Shown here: piece by piece, positions 25,771 to 36,717 of the stretch
How the letters are laid out: each line of letters starts with the position of its first letter
How positions within the stretch are numbered: the first letter of the stretch is position 1
The notes under the pieces: model-generated
What the model saw: the letters and a program-made list of their open reading frames with translations, nothing else
Told to the model about the DNA's origin: nothing
Database searches by the model: none
Program-made: the position numbers and the translations under genes
NCBI RefSeq assembly: GCF_003711105.1
Contig: NZ_CP023865.1
Span: forward strand, 4,551,001-4,615,000
Length of the DNA stretch: 64,000 bases
Source: Actinoplanes teichomyceticus ATCC 31121
GTDB lineage: Bacteria > Actinomycetota > Actinomycetes > Mycobacteriales > Micromonosporaceae
Direction of reading: 5' to 3'

Positions 25771-26630
25771 ATGGTTGATCACGTGCCCGCACTGTTCACC
25801 GCCGCCCGGAGGCGACGCTGGTCGGCACCGCCCCTGATCATGGGGCTCGCCGTGCTGGGCGGGGCGGCCGGCTGCGACGACGCCGCGCCCGCACCGCGCG
25901 CGGTGTCGAGCGAGATTCGCGGTTTCGATTTCGGCGCCGCGGAATGGGTCGACGCGATGAGCGCGTCCACCGTCCAGCTGACCGGCGGCCGGGCCCGGCG
26001 CGCCCCCGCGGCGGCCTGGGGCGGGATGTCCTGGCAGATGCTGGGCCCGAGCGCCTACCTGGATCTGGACGCCGACGGTGACGAGGACGCCGCGGTCGGA
26101 CTGCACAGCCACGGCGGCCAGATGTTCTCGTTCGCCTGGTACATCTGGCTGTGGCAGGACGGCCGGGCGGTGCAGGTGCGCCGGCCGATCGCCGAGACGT
26201 CGCGGTGCGCGGGCCCGATCGACTCGGTGACCGCCACACCGGCGGGTTTCCAGGTTCGCATGCTGATCACCGAGATGGGCCGGGACGACTGCGCGGGCGG
26301 CGGGTCGGTGCCGGTCACCTACGTGGTGGGCATCCGCGACGGCTGGCCGGTGCGGGTCGCGCCGGACTTCGGCCCGATCGAGACCTGCAATCCGCACGAG
26401 CTGACCGTGCCGCTGTCGCCCCCGTCGGCGGTGCAGCTGCGCACCGCGCCCGACGACGCGGCGCCGCCGATCGGGTCGCCCGCGCGGTACGCCACCGTGC
26501 TCACCACCGAACTGGCGGTCAGCCCCTACCTGAGCGCGCAGGAACGCGGCGACTGGCTGCTGGTGACCGCGGTGGCCGCCGGCGGCCACCGCCGGTGCGG
26601 GTGGGCCCGGGCGGATCAGGTACTGCCGGG

Positions 26631-26634
<4 letters not shown>
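25771..26634 (+). CDS. Putative lipoprotein with Ca-binding-like repeat
   Basis: A 287-aa protein. A basic N-terminus is followed by a hydrophobic helix (LIMGLAVLGGAAGC), giving a lipoprotein signal with Cys near residue 35. YLDLDADGDEDAAV resembles an FG-GAP/calcium-loop motif (DxDxDGxxD). The rest has paired cysteines but no known catalytic motif. A start at ATG 25771 or GTG 25783 is possible. The stop (TAG) overlaps the stop of the convergent kinase gene by 4 bp (CTAG), so the two mRNAs are complementary at their ends. Kinase and lipoprotein both place a domain outside the membrane; a functional pair is speculative. Confidence 0.7.
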
Positions 26635-28760
<2,126 letters not shown>

Positions 28761-28973
28761 GCTGGATGATCCTTCCGGAAGGGGGGCGCCGAGCCAACCG
28801 CTGATTCTGCCAGCCGGGCATCGATCTCGGTTTCCGGCCGGTCCGGCCGCGACGCCGCGCCGTCCGCCCGGTACGGGTCAGCCGGCACGCAGCCGCAACC
28901 GGCTCGCACTCAACCGGCGGGCACGGCGACCGATGGGTCCCTCGCCAACGCCCTCGACCGCGAAGGAAACCCC

Positions 28974-29516
28974 ATGCGCCTCGTGCCCTCGTCCCTGCGC
29001 CGCCGGGGCGGCCTGATCGTGGCCGGCGCCGTCGCGCTGGTCGTGGCGGCCGTCGCCGCGCTGACCCTGAACACCGGCACCGCGGCGGCCACCTGGAAGA
29101 CGCTGGCCGGCACCCCGACCTGCGACTGCGTGCTGCGCGACAGCGCGAGCAACACCTACCGGGCGGTGTTCGGCTATGTCAGCACCGCCTCCTCGGCGGG
29201 CACCATCGCGGCCGGCGACAACAACCGGATCGAACTGATCGGGGGCAGTACCCGGCGGACCACGCACACGGTGACCACCCGTTTCGAGCCGGGCGTCCAC
29301 AAGGGTACGTTCGCCACCGGCTGGATCAGCCGGGACACCACGGTGACCTGGCGGGTCGGCGGCAAGACGGTCGTCGCCGCCTGGACCAAGCCGACCTGCG
29401 GCAAGGATGTCAGCCTGCCGGCCGGCGGCAACGGCACCGGCCCGCTGGCCGCGCTGGTCGTGGCCGGCGCGGTGGCCGCGTTCGTGCTGTGGCGCAAGCG
29501 TCGCAGGGCCGCCTGA
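28974..29516 (+). CDS. Secreted protein with sorting-signal-like C-terminus
   Basis: A 180-aa protein. Residues 1-38 form a signal peptide (RRRGG, long hydrophobic core, AAA). The ectodomain (40-145) is Thr/Gly-rich, beta-predicted, with three cysteines. Its end is tripartite: LPAGGNGTG, a hydrophobic helix (PLAALVVAGAVAAFVLW) and RKRRRAA, the layout of sortase or exosortase substrates, although the motif is not canonical LPXTG or PEP. The next gene begins 3 bp after the stop, so it heads the operon that contains an exosortase-like fusion protein. The inference is that this is the dedicated substrate. No catalytic motif was seen. Confidence 0.8.
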   Translation: MRLVPSSLRRRGGLIVAGAVALVVAAVAALTLNTGTAAATWKTLAGTPTCDCVLRDSASNTYRAVFGYVSTASSAGTIAAGDNNRIELIGGSTRRTTHTVTTRFEPGVHKGTFATGWISRDTTVTWRVGGKTVVAAWTKPTCGKDVSLPAGGNGTGPLAALVVAGAVAAFVLWRKRRRAA

Positions 29517-29519
29517 GCC

Positions 29520-30212
29520 ATGATGATGCGCAGCGTACTCGCGATCGGGGCGCACCCGGACGACATCGAGCTCGGCTGCGGCGGCACCCTGGCCGCGCAC
29601 CGGGCGGCCGGCGACGCGGTGACCATGCTGGTGGTGACCGGCGGGCAGAACGGTCCCGGGCCGGTCGGTGAGCGGCGCGCCGAGGCGGAGACGGCCGCCC
29701 GCAGCCTGGACTGCCTGCTGCTGTGGGGCCGCCTGCAGGACTGCGCGGTGCAGGCCGACGCGGCGACCATCGCGGTGATCGAGGACGCGATCCGGCAGAC
29801 CGAGGCCGATGTGGTGTACGTGCACGCGCCGGACGACTCGCACCAGGACCACCGGGCGGTGGCCGCGGCGACCGTCTCCGCGGCCCGGCACAACCGGCGG
29901 GTGCTGCACTACCGCAGCCCGTCGACCACCCGGTTCGAGCCGTCGGTGTACGTCGACATCTCCGCCCACCTGGACCGCAAGCTGGCCGCGCTGGCCTGTC
30001 ACCGCAGCCAGGTGGCGAGCTCGGCGATGGTCGACCCCGAGGTGGTGGCCGCCTCGGCACGGCACTTCGGCGCGCAGGCGCGGGTCCGGTTCGCCGAGGC
30101 GTTCGTGCCGTCCCGCTTCGTGTGGGATCTGTCGCCGCCGCCTCAGCTGCCGCCGGCTCTGGCCGACATGCCGGTGTACCAGGCCGCGTACCGAAGCCGG
30201 GGGGTGACATGA
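29520..30212 (+). CDS. PIG-L family N-acetylglucosamine-type deacetylase
   Basis: A 230-aa zinc-dependent de-N-acetylase. AIGAHPDDIELGCGGTLAAH carries the AHPDDxE metal and catalytic motif; HAPDDSHQDHRAVAAAT carries the HxxDH zinc histidine. Known members deacetylate GlcNAc in GPI anchors, mycothiol or glycolipids. Here it sits directly before a GT2 enzyme and an exosortase-like fusion and shares an operon with a UDP-GlcNAc 2-epimerase, suggesting deacetylation of an amino-sugar intermediate. Its stop overlaps the next start (ATGA). Confidence 0.9.
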   Translation: MMMRSVLAIGAHPDDIELGCGGTLAAHRAAGDAVTMLVVTGGQNGPGPVGERRAEAETAARSLDCLLLWGRLQDCAVQADAATIAVIEDAIRQTEADVVYVHAPDDSHQDHRAVAAATVSAARHNRRVLHYRSPSTTRFEPSVYVDISAHLDRKLAALACHRSQVASSAMVDPEVVAASARHFGAQARVRFAEAFVPSRFVWDLSPPPQLPPALADMPVYQAAYRSRGVT

Positions 30213-31591
30213 ACGCCGGTGGCCGCCACCGCCCGCGCCGCGGTCCGCGGTCGCGGGAGAGCTACCGGCTCGCCCTGGCCGCGCACGGCGCGGTGTTCGT
30301 CGCGGCGCTGCTGCTGTTCGGCCTCGACCGGACGCTGGGCTGGCTGGCCACCGCCCTGAACCTGGTCTTTCTGATCTTCTTCTTCCGGCACCTCGGTTTC
30401 GCCGTGGCCGCCGCCCGGTGGGCCGAACGGGACCTGAACGCGCCGCTGGTCGGGGTGGAGGACTTCACCCCGACGGTGGCCGTGCTCGTCGCCTGCAAGG
30501 ACGAGGAGCTGGTGGTGGACGGCATGGTGGCGGCGCTGCTGTCGCTCGACTACCCGGCGCACGCGCTGACCGTGGTGGTGGTCGACGACGCCTCCACCGA
30601 CGGCACCGGCGCCCGGCTGGACGCCTGGGCCGCCGCCGACCCGCGCCTGCGGGTGCTGCACCGCGAGCCGGGCGCCGGCGGCGGCAAGTCCGGGGCGCTC
30701 AACGACGCGCTGGCGCTGACCGACTCGGAACTCGCGGTGGTCTTCGACGCCGACCACCAGCCGGAGCCGGACGTGCTGCGCCGCCTGGCCCGGCACTTCC
30801 GGGACCCGCGGGTCGGCGCGGTGATGGGCCGCTGCGTGGTACGCAACGGCGTCGAGTCGTCGCTGGCCTCCACGATCTTCGTCGACTACCTCTCCGGCTA
30901 CCTGGTCAACGAGTACGGCCGGCAGGCGCTGTTCGAGCTGCCCGCGTACGGCGGGGCGAACTGCGCGGTGCGCACCTCGCTGATCCGGGCGCTGGGCGGC
31001 TGGAACCCGGACACCGTCACCGAGGACACCGACCTGACGCTGCGGCTGCTGCTGGACGGTCACCGGGTGCGCTACGACCCGTCGGCGGTCGACTTCGAGG
31101 AGGCGGTGCTGTCCTCGCGGCGCTTCTGGAAGCAGCGCTACCGGTGGGCGCGCGGACACCAGAAGTGCCTGCGCGACTACTGGCGGCCGATCCTGCGGAC
31201 GCCGCACCTGAGCGTGACCGAGAAGGTCGAGACGATCCTGTTCCTGTGGGTGTACCACGTCCCGGTGCTGTGCGGGCTGGGCCTGCTGCTGATCGTGCTG
31301 CACGCGTTCGGCGTCGGGAACTCGTCGGCGATCCAGATGGTGTCGCTGTCCGCGCTGCTGTTCGCCGGGCCGTTCTGCGAGCTGGCGGTGGGTCTGGTGC
31401 TGGGCCGGGTGGAACGGCGCGCGGTGTGGACGCTGGTCGGCTTCATCCCGGCGTTCGGCATGTCGATCATGACGGCCACCAAGGCGTACTTCGAGGGCAT
31501 GGCCGGCACCACGTACACCTGGTCGAAGACGGCCCGCTCCGGCGCGACGTCGGTGGTCGCGGCGCCCCGGCAGCTCGAGCCGGCCGGATGA
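30209..31591 (+). CDS. Membrane GT2 glycosyltransferase, processive-synthase type
   Basis: A 460-aa protein with two N-terminal helices, a GT-A catalytic domain and about three C-terminal helices. Motifs: VVVVDDASTDGTG (nucleotide Asp), VVFDADHQPEPD (DxD), VTEDTDLTLRLLLDGHRV (TED) and KQRYRWARGHQK (QxxRW), as in cellulose, chitin and poly-GlcNAc synthases. It would build or transfer a sugar, possibly GlcNAc or ManNAc given the operon's epimerase, and translocate it through the membrane. ATG 30209 overlaps the upstream stop (ATGA), and its own stop overlaps the next start in the same manner. Confidence 0.9.
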   Translation: MNAGGRHRPRRGPRSRESYRLALAAHGAVFVAALLLFGLDRTLGWLATALNLVFLIFFFRHLGFAVAAARWAERDLNAPLVGVEDFTPTVAVLVACKDEELVVDGMVAALLSLDYPAHALTVVVVDDASTDGTGARLDAWAAADPRLRVLHREPGAGGGKSGALNDALALTDSELAVVFDADHQPEPDVLRRLARHFRDPRVGAVMGRCVVRNGVESSLASTIFVDYLSGYLVNEYGRQALFELPAYGGANCAVRTSLIRALGGWNPDTVTEDTDLTLRLLLDGHRVRYDPSAVDFEEAVLSSRRFWKQRYRWARGHQKCLRDYWRPILRTPHLSVTEKVETILFLWVYHVPVLCGLGLLLIVLHAFGVGNSSAIQMVSLSALLFAGPFCELAVGLVLGRVERRAVWTLVGFIPAFGMSIMTATKAYFEGMAGTTYTWSKTARSGATSVVAAPRQLEPAG

Positions 31592-33594
31592 GCACGCTGA
31601 TCGCCGCGCGGCTGGACCGGACGCTGCACCGGGCGGCCGGTCGCCGGCCCGCCGGCGCGACCGTCCGCCGCCTGCGGCTGGTGATGATCGAGCTGGCCGG
31701 GGCGGTGGCCGGCTGCGTCGCCGGCTACCTGCTGCTGGTCGACCACGCCCGCCGGTTCGAGGTGGCGCTCGCCGCCGAGCTCGTCGACCTGCTCGGGGTG
31801 GACCGGATCTCCGGTGTGCTCGGCGACTCGTTCGTGGTCTTCGGCCCGCGGATGGAGCCGGTCGTCGCCGAGATGACCGGCTCCTGCACCATCCTCAGCA
31901 GCGTCCTGGCGCTGGCCGCGCTCGCCTGCGTGGCGTTGCGGCAGCGGCCCCAGGCGTTGCCCGGCCTGCTCGCCGCCAGCACCTTCGTGCTCGCCGCCAA
32001 CCAGGTCCGCCTGGTGCTGTCCCTGCTGGCCGGCCGCTACCTCGCGGTGGACGCGCTGGTGTTCTTCCACGACTGGATCGGCGCGGCCATCAACTTCGCG
32101 TACACCCTCTTCGGATTGCTCATCATGATCGGACTGACCATGTACGACGCACAGCGCGCCGAGCAGGACCGCTCCGGGCGGCACACCGCCGACCGCCCCG
32201 CCGCCTGGGCCCAGCCCGGCCTGGGCCACCGGGTGCCCGTCGAGGCCGAAACGCGGGCGCCCCGGGTGCGGGTCGCCGCGTTCGTGCACCGCCGGGTGCT
32301 GCCCGAGGCGCTGTCGCGGCGCCTGGCCCGCCGCCGTGAGCAGCGGCGCGTCGACTACCGGGTGGGGCACGAGAACCCGCAGCGGCGCGCCGAGATCGTC
32401 CGCCGGCTGGCCGCCAAGGGCCTGGCCGTGCACACCGCCACGCTGCTCGCGGTCGCCTCCTACGAGACCGACCCGATGGTGCTGGACGCGCTCGCCGACG
32501 CGATCGCCGAACGCCAGTGGGAGCCGCTGCACTCCGCCGACGTGGTCGCCCTGCGCCTGTGGGCCCGCGCCTGGCTGATGCGCGCGCCGCACCGGCCGCG
32601 GCCCACCGGCCGGCTGATCGCCGTGACCGGCGCCGGCGGCCCGGCCGGCGTCGCCGTCATCCACGCCCTGCAGGCGGCCGGCGAGCAGGTGCTCGCGCTG
32701 GACGCCAACCCGGACGCCGTCGGCCTGCGCCTGGCCGCCCGCGCCGCCGTGCTGCCCCGCGCCGACCGGCCCGGATACGCCGACGCCCTGCTCGCCGTGA
32801 TCGCCGAGCACCGCCCGGCGGCCCTGGTCTGCACGGTCGCCGAGGAGTACGCCGCGCTGACGCCGCTCACCGGCGCGCTCGCCGGGCTCGGCGTCCGGAC
32901 CTGGCTGCCCGAGCACGCCGACCTCTGCCTGGACAAGGTCGCGTTCGCCACCACGCTGCACGCCGCCGGGGTGCCGCACCCGGTGACCGCCTGGACCGCC
33001 GAGGGCGCCCGCCGGGTGCCCGGCCCGTGGGTGGTCAAGCCGGCCCGTGGCCGCGGCAGCCGCGACGTCGTGCTCGTCGACGACCCGGGCGAGCTGGCGC
33101 ACGCGCTCGCCACCGTGCCCGGCGCGATCGTGCAGACCCGGCTGAGCGGGCGGGAGTTCACCGCCGACGCGCTGGTCGACCGGGACGGCACGATGGTGGC
33201 CTGCGTGCCGCGGTGGCGCGAGGAGACCCGGGGCGGCATCTCGGTGCGGGGCACCACGTTCGCCTCGCCGGCGGTGACCGAGGTGGTGGCGGCGACCCTG
33301 CGCGCGGTGCGGCACACCGGCCCGGCCAACGTGCAGGGCTTCGTGGCCGACACCGGCGAGGTGACGATCGTCGAGGTGAACCCGCGGTTCTCCGGCGGGC
33401 TGCCGCTGACGCTCGCGGCCGGGGCGGACGTGGTGAACACGTACGTCCGGGGCATCCTGGAGCCGGAGGCGAAGCTGCCTTCCCTCGGCTTCCGCGACGG
33501 CCTGCGGATGACCCGGCACTTCGCCGAGGTGTTCTACCCGGCCACCGAGACCGCGGCCCCGGCCGGGGCGCCCGAGCTGGAGCCGGCCCGGTGA
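31588..33594 (+). CDS. Exosortase-like membrane domain fused to ATP-grasp ligase
   Basis: A 668-aa protein. Residues 30-190 are multi-spanning and carry an exosortase/archaeosortase-type triad: Cys100 in TGSCTILS, Arg141 in AANQVRL, His161 in VFFHDW. The Arg-His distance (20) fits the exosortase pattern N-x-x-R...H. Residues 225-345 are a helical linker. Residues 345-650 are a carbamoyl-phosphate-synthase/PylC-like ATP-grasp: LIAVTGAGGPAGVAV, WVVKPARGRGSRDVV (ATP lysine), SGREFTADALV and EVNPRFSGGLPL (metal-binding Glu/Asn). Exosortases cleave C-terminal sorting signals and transfer the protein to an acceptor; ATP-grasp enzymes form amide-like bonds. I know of no described fusion of the two. 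It is coupled to both neighbours by ATGA and GTGA overlaps. Confidence 0.82.
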   Translation: MSTLIAARLDRTLHRAAGRRPAGATVRRLRLVMIELAGAVAGCVAGYLLLVDHARRFEVALAAELVDLLGVDRISGVLGDSFVVFGPRMEPVVAEMTGSCTILSSVLALAALACVALRQRPQALPGLLAASTFVLAANQVRLVLSLLAGRYLAVDALVFFHDWIGAAINFAYTLFGLLIMIGLTMYDAQRAEQDRSGRHTADRPAAWAQPGLGHRVPVEAETRAPRVRVAAFVHRRVLPEALSRRLARRREQRRVDYRVGHENPQRRAEIVRRLAAKGLAVHTATLLAVASYETDPMVLDALADAIAERQWEPLHSADVVALRLWARAWLMRAPHRPRPTGRLIAVTGAGGPAGVAVIHALQAAGEQVLALDANPDAVGLRLAARAAVLPRADRPGYADALLAVIAEHRPAALVCTVAEEYAALTPLTGALAGLGVRTWLPEHADLCLDKVAFATTLHAAGVPHPVTAWTAEGARRVPGPWVVKPARGRGSRDVVLVDDPGELAHALATVPGAIVQTRLSGREFTADALVDRDGTMVACVPRWREETRGGISVRGTTFASPAVTEVVAATLRAVRHTGPANVQGFVADTGEVTIVEVNPRFSGGLPLTLAAGADVVNTYVRGILEPEAKLPSLGFRDGLRMTRHFAEVFYPATETAAPAGAPELEPAR

Positions 33595-34736
33595 ACCGCC
33601 GGATCCTCGTGCCGTTCGGCACCCGCCCCGAAGTGATCAAGCTGGCCCCGGTCGTGCACGCCCTGCGCGCCACCGGCCACCACGTCACCACCGTGGACAC
33701 CGGCCAGCACCGGGACGCGGCGATGAGCACCGACGTGCAGCGCGCGCTGGGGCTGACCGCCGACGTGCGGCTCACCCCGCCCGCCGGCCCCAGCCTTCTG
33801 GCCGCGCTGCTCAGCGGCGCCACCGAGGTTCTCGCGGCGCACCCGGCCGACGTCGTGCTCGCGCTCGGCGACACCCACACGGTTCCGGCGTACGCGCTCG
33901 CCGCGCGCGGCGCCGGCGTGCCGTTCGCGCACCTGGAGGCCGGGCTGCGCAGCTTCAACCCGCGCAGCCTGGAGGAGGTCAACCGCCGGGTGGCCGCCGC
34001 CACCGCCCAGGTCCACTTCGCGCCGACCGCGCGCGCCGCGGCGTTCCTGGCCGGCGAGGGCGTCCCGGACGAGCGGATCTTCGTGGTCGGCAACCCGGTC
34101 GTCGACGCGCTGCGCGAGCGCGGGATCCGCCCGGCGCCGCCCGCCGGCCGGCACGGTGTGCTGGTCACCGCGCACCGCGCCGCCAACGTCGACGACCCGG
34201 CCCGGCTCGCGCGCCTGGTCCGGGTGGTCGGCCGGCTCGCCGCGATCGGCCCGGTCCGCTTCCCGGTCCACCCGCGCACCCGTGCCCGCCTGACCGAGCA
34301 CGGCCTGCTGGACCGGCTGGCCGCACTGCCCGGCGTGCTCTGCCAGGACCCCCTGGGGTACGACGATCTGCTGCACGTCCTGGCGCACAGCCGCGTCGTG
34401 GTCACCGACTCCGGCGGGCTGCAGGAGGAGGCGGCGTACCTGGGCGTGCCCGTGGTGGTGCTGCGCCGCTCCACGCCGCGCTGGGAGGGCGTCGAGGCGG
34501 GCGCCGCCGTGCTCACCGGCATCGGCTCCGACGACGAGGCCGGCCGGGCGGTCGAGGCCGCGCACCGGCTCAGCGCTCCGCAGTCCCTGGCCCGGACCGC
34601 CCGGCTGCCCTGCCCGTACGGCGACGGCCACACCGGCGCCCGGATCGCCGGGCTGCTCGCCGACCCGGCGATGGACGCGCTGCTGGCCCTGGACGAGCCG
34701 GACTACACCGGCGGGCGGCTGCCGTGGGCGCGGTGA
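33591..34736 (+). CDS. wecB: UDP-N-acetylglucosamine 2-epimerase (non-hydrolysing)
   Basis: A 381-aa protein that interconverts UDP-GlcNAc and UDP-ManNAc. Diagnostic segments: PFGTRPEVIKLAPVV, TGQHRD, ALGDTHTVPAYALAA, HLEAGLRSFNP, VTAHRAANVDDP, TDSGGLQEEAAYLGVPVVVLR and TPRWEGVEAG. Length and motifs fit the bacterial WecB/MnaA group. It probably supplies the donor sugar for the operon's GT2. GTG 33591 overlaps the previous stop (GTGA). Confidence 0.93.
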   Translation: MNRRILVPFGTRPEVIKLAPVVHALRATGHHVTTVDTGQHRDAAMSTDVQRALGLTADVRLTPPAGPSLLAALLSGATEVLAAHPADVVLALGDTHTVPAYALAARGAGVPFAHLEAGLRSFNPRSLEEVNRRVAAATAQVHFAPTARAAAFLAGEGVPDERIFVVGNPVVDALRERGIRPAPPAGRHGVLVTAHRAANVDDPARLARLVRVVGRLAAIGPVRFPVHPRTRARLTEHGLLDRLAALPGVLCQDPLGYDDLLHVLAHSRVVVTDSGGLQEEAAYLGVPVVVLRRSTPRWEGVEAGAAVLTGIGSDDEAGRAVEAAHRLSAPQSLARTARLPCPYGDGHTGARIAGLLADPAMDALLALDEPDYTGGRLPWAR

Positions 34737-35578
34737 CCGCGCTGCGCCGCCCACCGGCCGCCGTCGTCGTCGATCTCGACGACACGCTCTACCCGCAGGC
34801 GGCGTACCTGTACGGCGCGGCCCGGGCGGTGGGCCGCGCCGGCGCCGCCGCCGGCCTGGATCCGTTCCGGCTCGGCCGCGCGGTCCGCCGCCAGCTGATC
34901 GCCGGCTCGGACCGCGGCGGCACCATCGACCGGGCGCTGGCCGCCTACGGCCTGCCACCGGACCGCGCCGGCCGGCTGGTGCCCGCGCTGGTCGCGGCGT
35001 TCACCGCCTACCGGCCGCGGCGCCTGCCGCACTACCCCGGCGTGCCCGAGGCGCTCACCCGGCTGCGCGAACGCTACCGGCTGGTCTGCCTGACCGACGG
35101 CAACCCGGTGATCCAGCGCGCCAAGCTGGCCGCCACCGGGCTGTCCGGCTGGTTCGACGCCGTGGTCATCACCGACGAGCTGGGCGGCCGAGCCGCACGC
35201 AAGCCGGACCCGGGCGGCCTGCGGCACGCCGCCGGGCTGCTCGGCGTCGCGCCGCGGGAGCTCGTCGTGATCGGCGACCGGCCCGGCAAGGACGTGGCGG
35301 TCGCGGTGGCGCTGGGCGCGCGGTCGATCCGGGTCCGCACCGGCGAGTACGCGGCGGCCCCGGACGAGCCCGCGGCCACCGCCGTGGTCGCCGACCTGAC
35401 CGCCGCGGCCGCCCTGCTCCTCTGCGGCCGGGGCGGCCCGGCGCGCTCGCGCTGGGGCGCGGACCGCGGCCGGGGTGCGGATCCGGCGACGCTGGGACCC
35501 GCGCCCCGGGGTGCCGGTCACCACCGAGACCGGCAGCACCGCGGCGATCGGCGTCAGCTGCCGAGGTCCTCCCCGTAG
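34733..35578 (+). CDS. HAD-superfamily hydrolase (phosphatase)
   Basis: A 281-aa protein. VVVDLDDTLYP is the nucleophile motif I, VCLTDGNP motif II, RKPDPGG motif III lysine, and VVIGDRPGKDVAVA motif IV acids. It is expected to be a small-molecule phosphatase, in this operon perhaps for a sugar phosphate. GTG 34733 is chosen because it overlaps the epimerase stop (GTGA), as in the rest of the operon; GTG 34724 is an alternative. The last 50 residues are Arg/Gly-rich without structure and run 25 bp into the convergent PPOX gene, so the true C-terminus may be a read-through tail. Confidence 0.85.
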   Translation: MTALRRPPAAVVVDLDDTLYPQAAYLYGAARAVGRAGAAAGLDPFRLGRAVRRQLIAGSDRGGTIDRALAAYGLPPDRAGRLVPALVAAFTAYRPRRLPHYPGVPEALTRLRERYRLVCLTDGNPVIQRAKLAATGLSGWFDAVVITDELGGRAARKPDPGGLRHAAGLLGVAPRELVVIGDRPGKDVAVAVALGARSIRVRTGEYAAAPDEPAATAVVADLTAAAALLLCGRGGPARSRWGADRGRGADPATLGPAPRGAGHHRDRQHRGDRRQLPRSSP

Positions 35579-35985
35579 ACCCGGGTCACCTTGAGGGCCA
35601 GCAGGACCCGGCGGTCGGCGACCATCGCGGAGCGGTACTCGTCCCAGTCCGGGTGCTCCCCCGCCGCCCGGCGGTAGTAGTCGACCAGGGCCTGCACCTC
35701 GGGGCCGTACGGGTCGTCGCCCGGGCCGATCAGGGTGGCGTCGCCGTCGGCGGTCGCCCAGGCCCGCCCGTCCGGCCGGGTCACCTCGATCGCGGCGCGC
35801 GGGTCGCGGCGCAGATTGGCGGTCTTGGCCCGGCCGTCGGTGACCGAGACGTAGATCGTCTCGGCGTCCCGGTCGTAGTAGGGCAGGATGGGAGACAGCT
35901 GCGGGCGTCCGTCCTTGCGCAGGGTGGCCAGGACACCGAGGCGGCTCTCCGCGAGCAGCGCCCGCGGATCGAATGCGGTCGTCAT
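35554..35985 (-). CDS. PPOX-class F420-dependent oxidoreductase
   Basis: A 143-aa split-barrel flavin/F420-binding protein. RLGVLATLRKDGRPQLSPILPYYD is the characteristic first strand pair, followed by IYVSVTDGRAKTANLRRDPRAAIEV; the length and TIGR03618-like layout match actinobacterial F420-dependent enzymes. The substrate is unknown. ATG 35985 is preferred over the in-frame TTG 12 nt upstream. Its 3' end overlaps the convergent HAD gene by 25 bp. Confidence 0.82.
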   Translation of the reverse strand: MTTAFDPRALLAESRLGVLATLRKDGRPQLSPILPYYDRDAETIYVSVTDGRAKTANLRRDPRAAIEVTRPDGRAWATADGDATLIGPGDDPYGPEVQALVDYYRRAAGEHPDWDEYRSAMVADRRVLLALKVTRVYGEDLGS

Positions 35986-36068
35986 ATCTGTCGCCAAGTT
36001 CCCGCCCGCGCCGGGTATTCCGGATCACCCGATCCGCCGGGCGGACGCACCGAGTGGAGGGAGCCGCC

Positions 36069-36476
36069 GTGGCCTGGTGGTGGCAGACGCTGCTGAGCAT
36101 CGGCGCCGCGGTCCTGCTGATCTGGCTGGCGCTGCTGATCGCCCTGCTGGCCGCCAAGCCGGACCGGGAGCGGCTGAGCGAGGCGCTGCGACTGCTGCCG
36201 GACCTGTTGCGGCTGCTGCGCCGGCTCGCCGGCGACCGGACCCTGCCGGCGGGCGTACGGATCCGCCTGGGCCTGTTGCTGGCCTACCTGGCGCTCCCGT
36301 TCGACCTCATCCCCGATTTCGTCCCGGTCCTGGGCTACGCCGACGACGCGATCATCGTCACCGCGGTGCTGCGCTCCACCGTCCGGCGCGCCGGGCTCGA
36401 CGCCGTCCGCCGGCACTGGCCCGGCACTGAGGCCGGCTTCGCCGCCCTCAGCCGGCTCACCGGCCTGGACCGCTGA
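36069..36476 (+). CDS. DUF1232 (YkvA-like) membrane protein
   Basis: A 135-aa protein. An N-terminal transmembrane helix (LLSIGAAVLLIWLALLIALLA) is followed by an amphipathic region and YLALPFDLIPDFVPVLGYADD, the DUF1232 signature (hydrophobic-P-hydrophobic-DLIPDF-P-GYxDD). The function of this family is unknown. GTG 36069 follows a GGAGGG ribosome site. It is isolated between a convergent region and the large sensor gene. Confidence 0.85.
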   Translation: MAWWWQTLLSIGAAVLLIWLALLIALLAAKPDRERLSEALRLLPDLLRLLRRLAGDRTLPAGVRIRLGLLLAYLALPFDLIPDFVPVLGYADDAIIVTAVLRSTVRRAGLDAVRRHWPGTEAGFAALSRLTGLDR

Positions 36477-36717
36477 CCCCGGCGCCCGCTCCGCCGGTGT
36501 GCCGCGCGCCGCGGGGTTCGTCCCGGCCACGACGCGGGTAGAAGAAGCCGGAGCAGCGCAACCGGGGACACCGGTGGTCACCGGGCGTGGTGGCCCTCTG
36601 CGCTCCGGCCGGTGGTGGGGCGGCGCCGCCGTACCGGTAGCACGACCCGCTGCCGGCGGGGCGCGCCGAGCGGATATTTTGTGAGCGGGCTGTGCCGGTG
36701 AGGAGAAGATTCGTACG

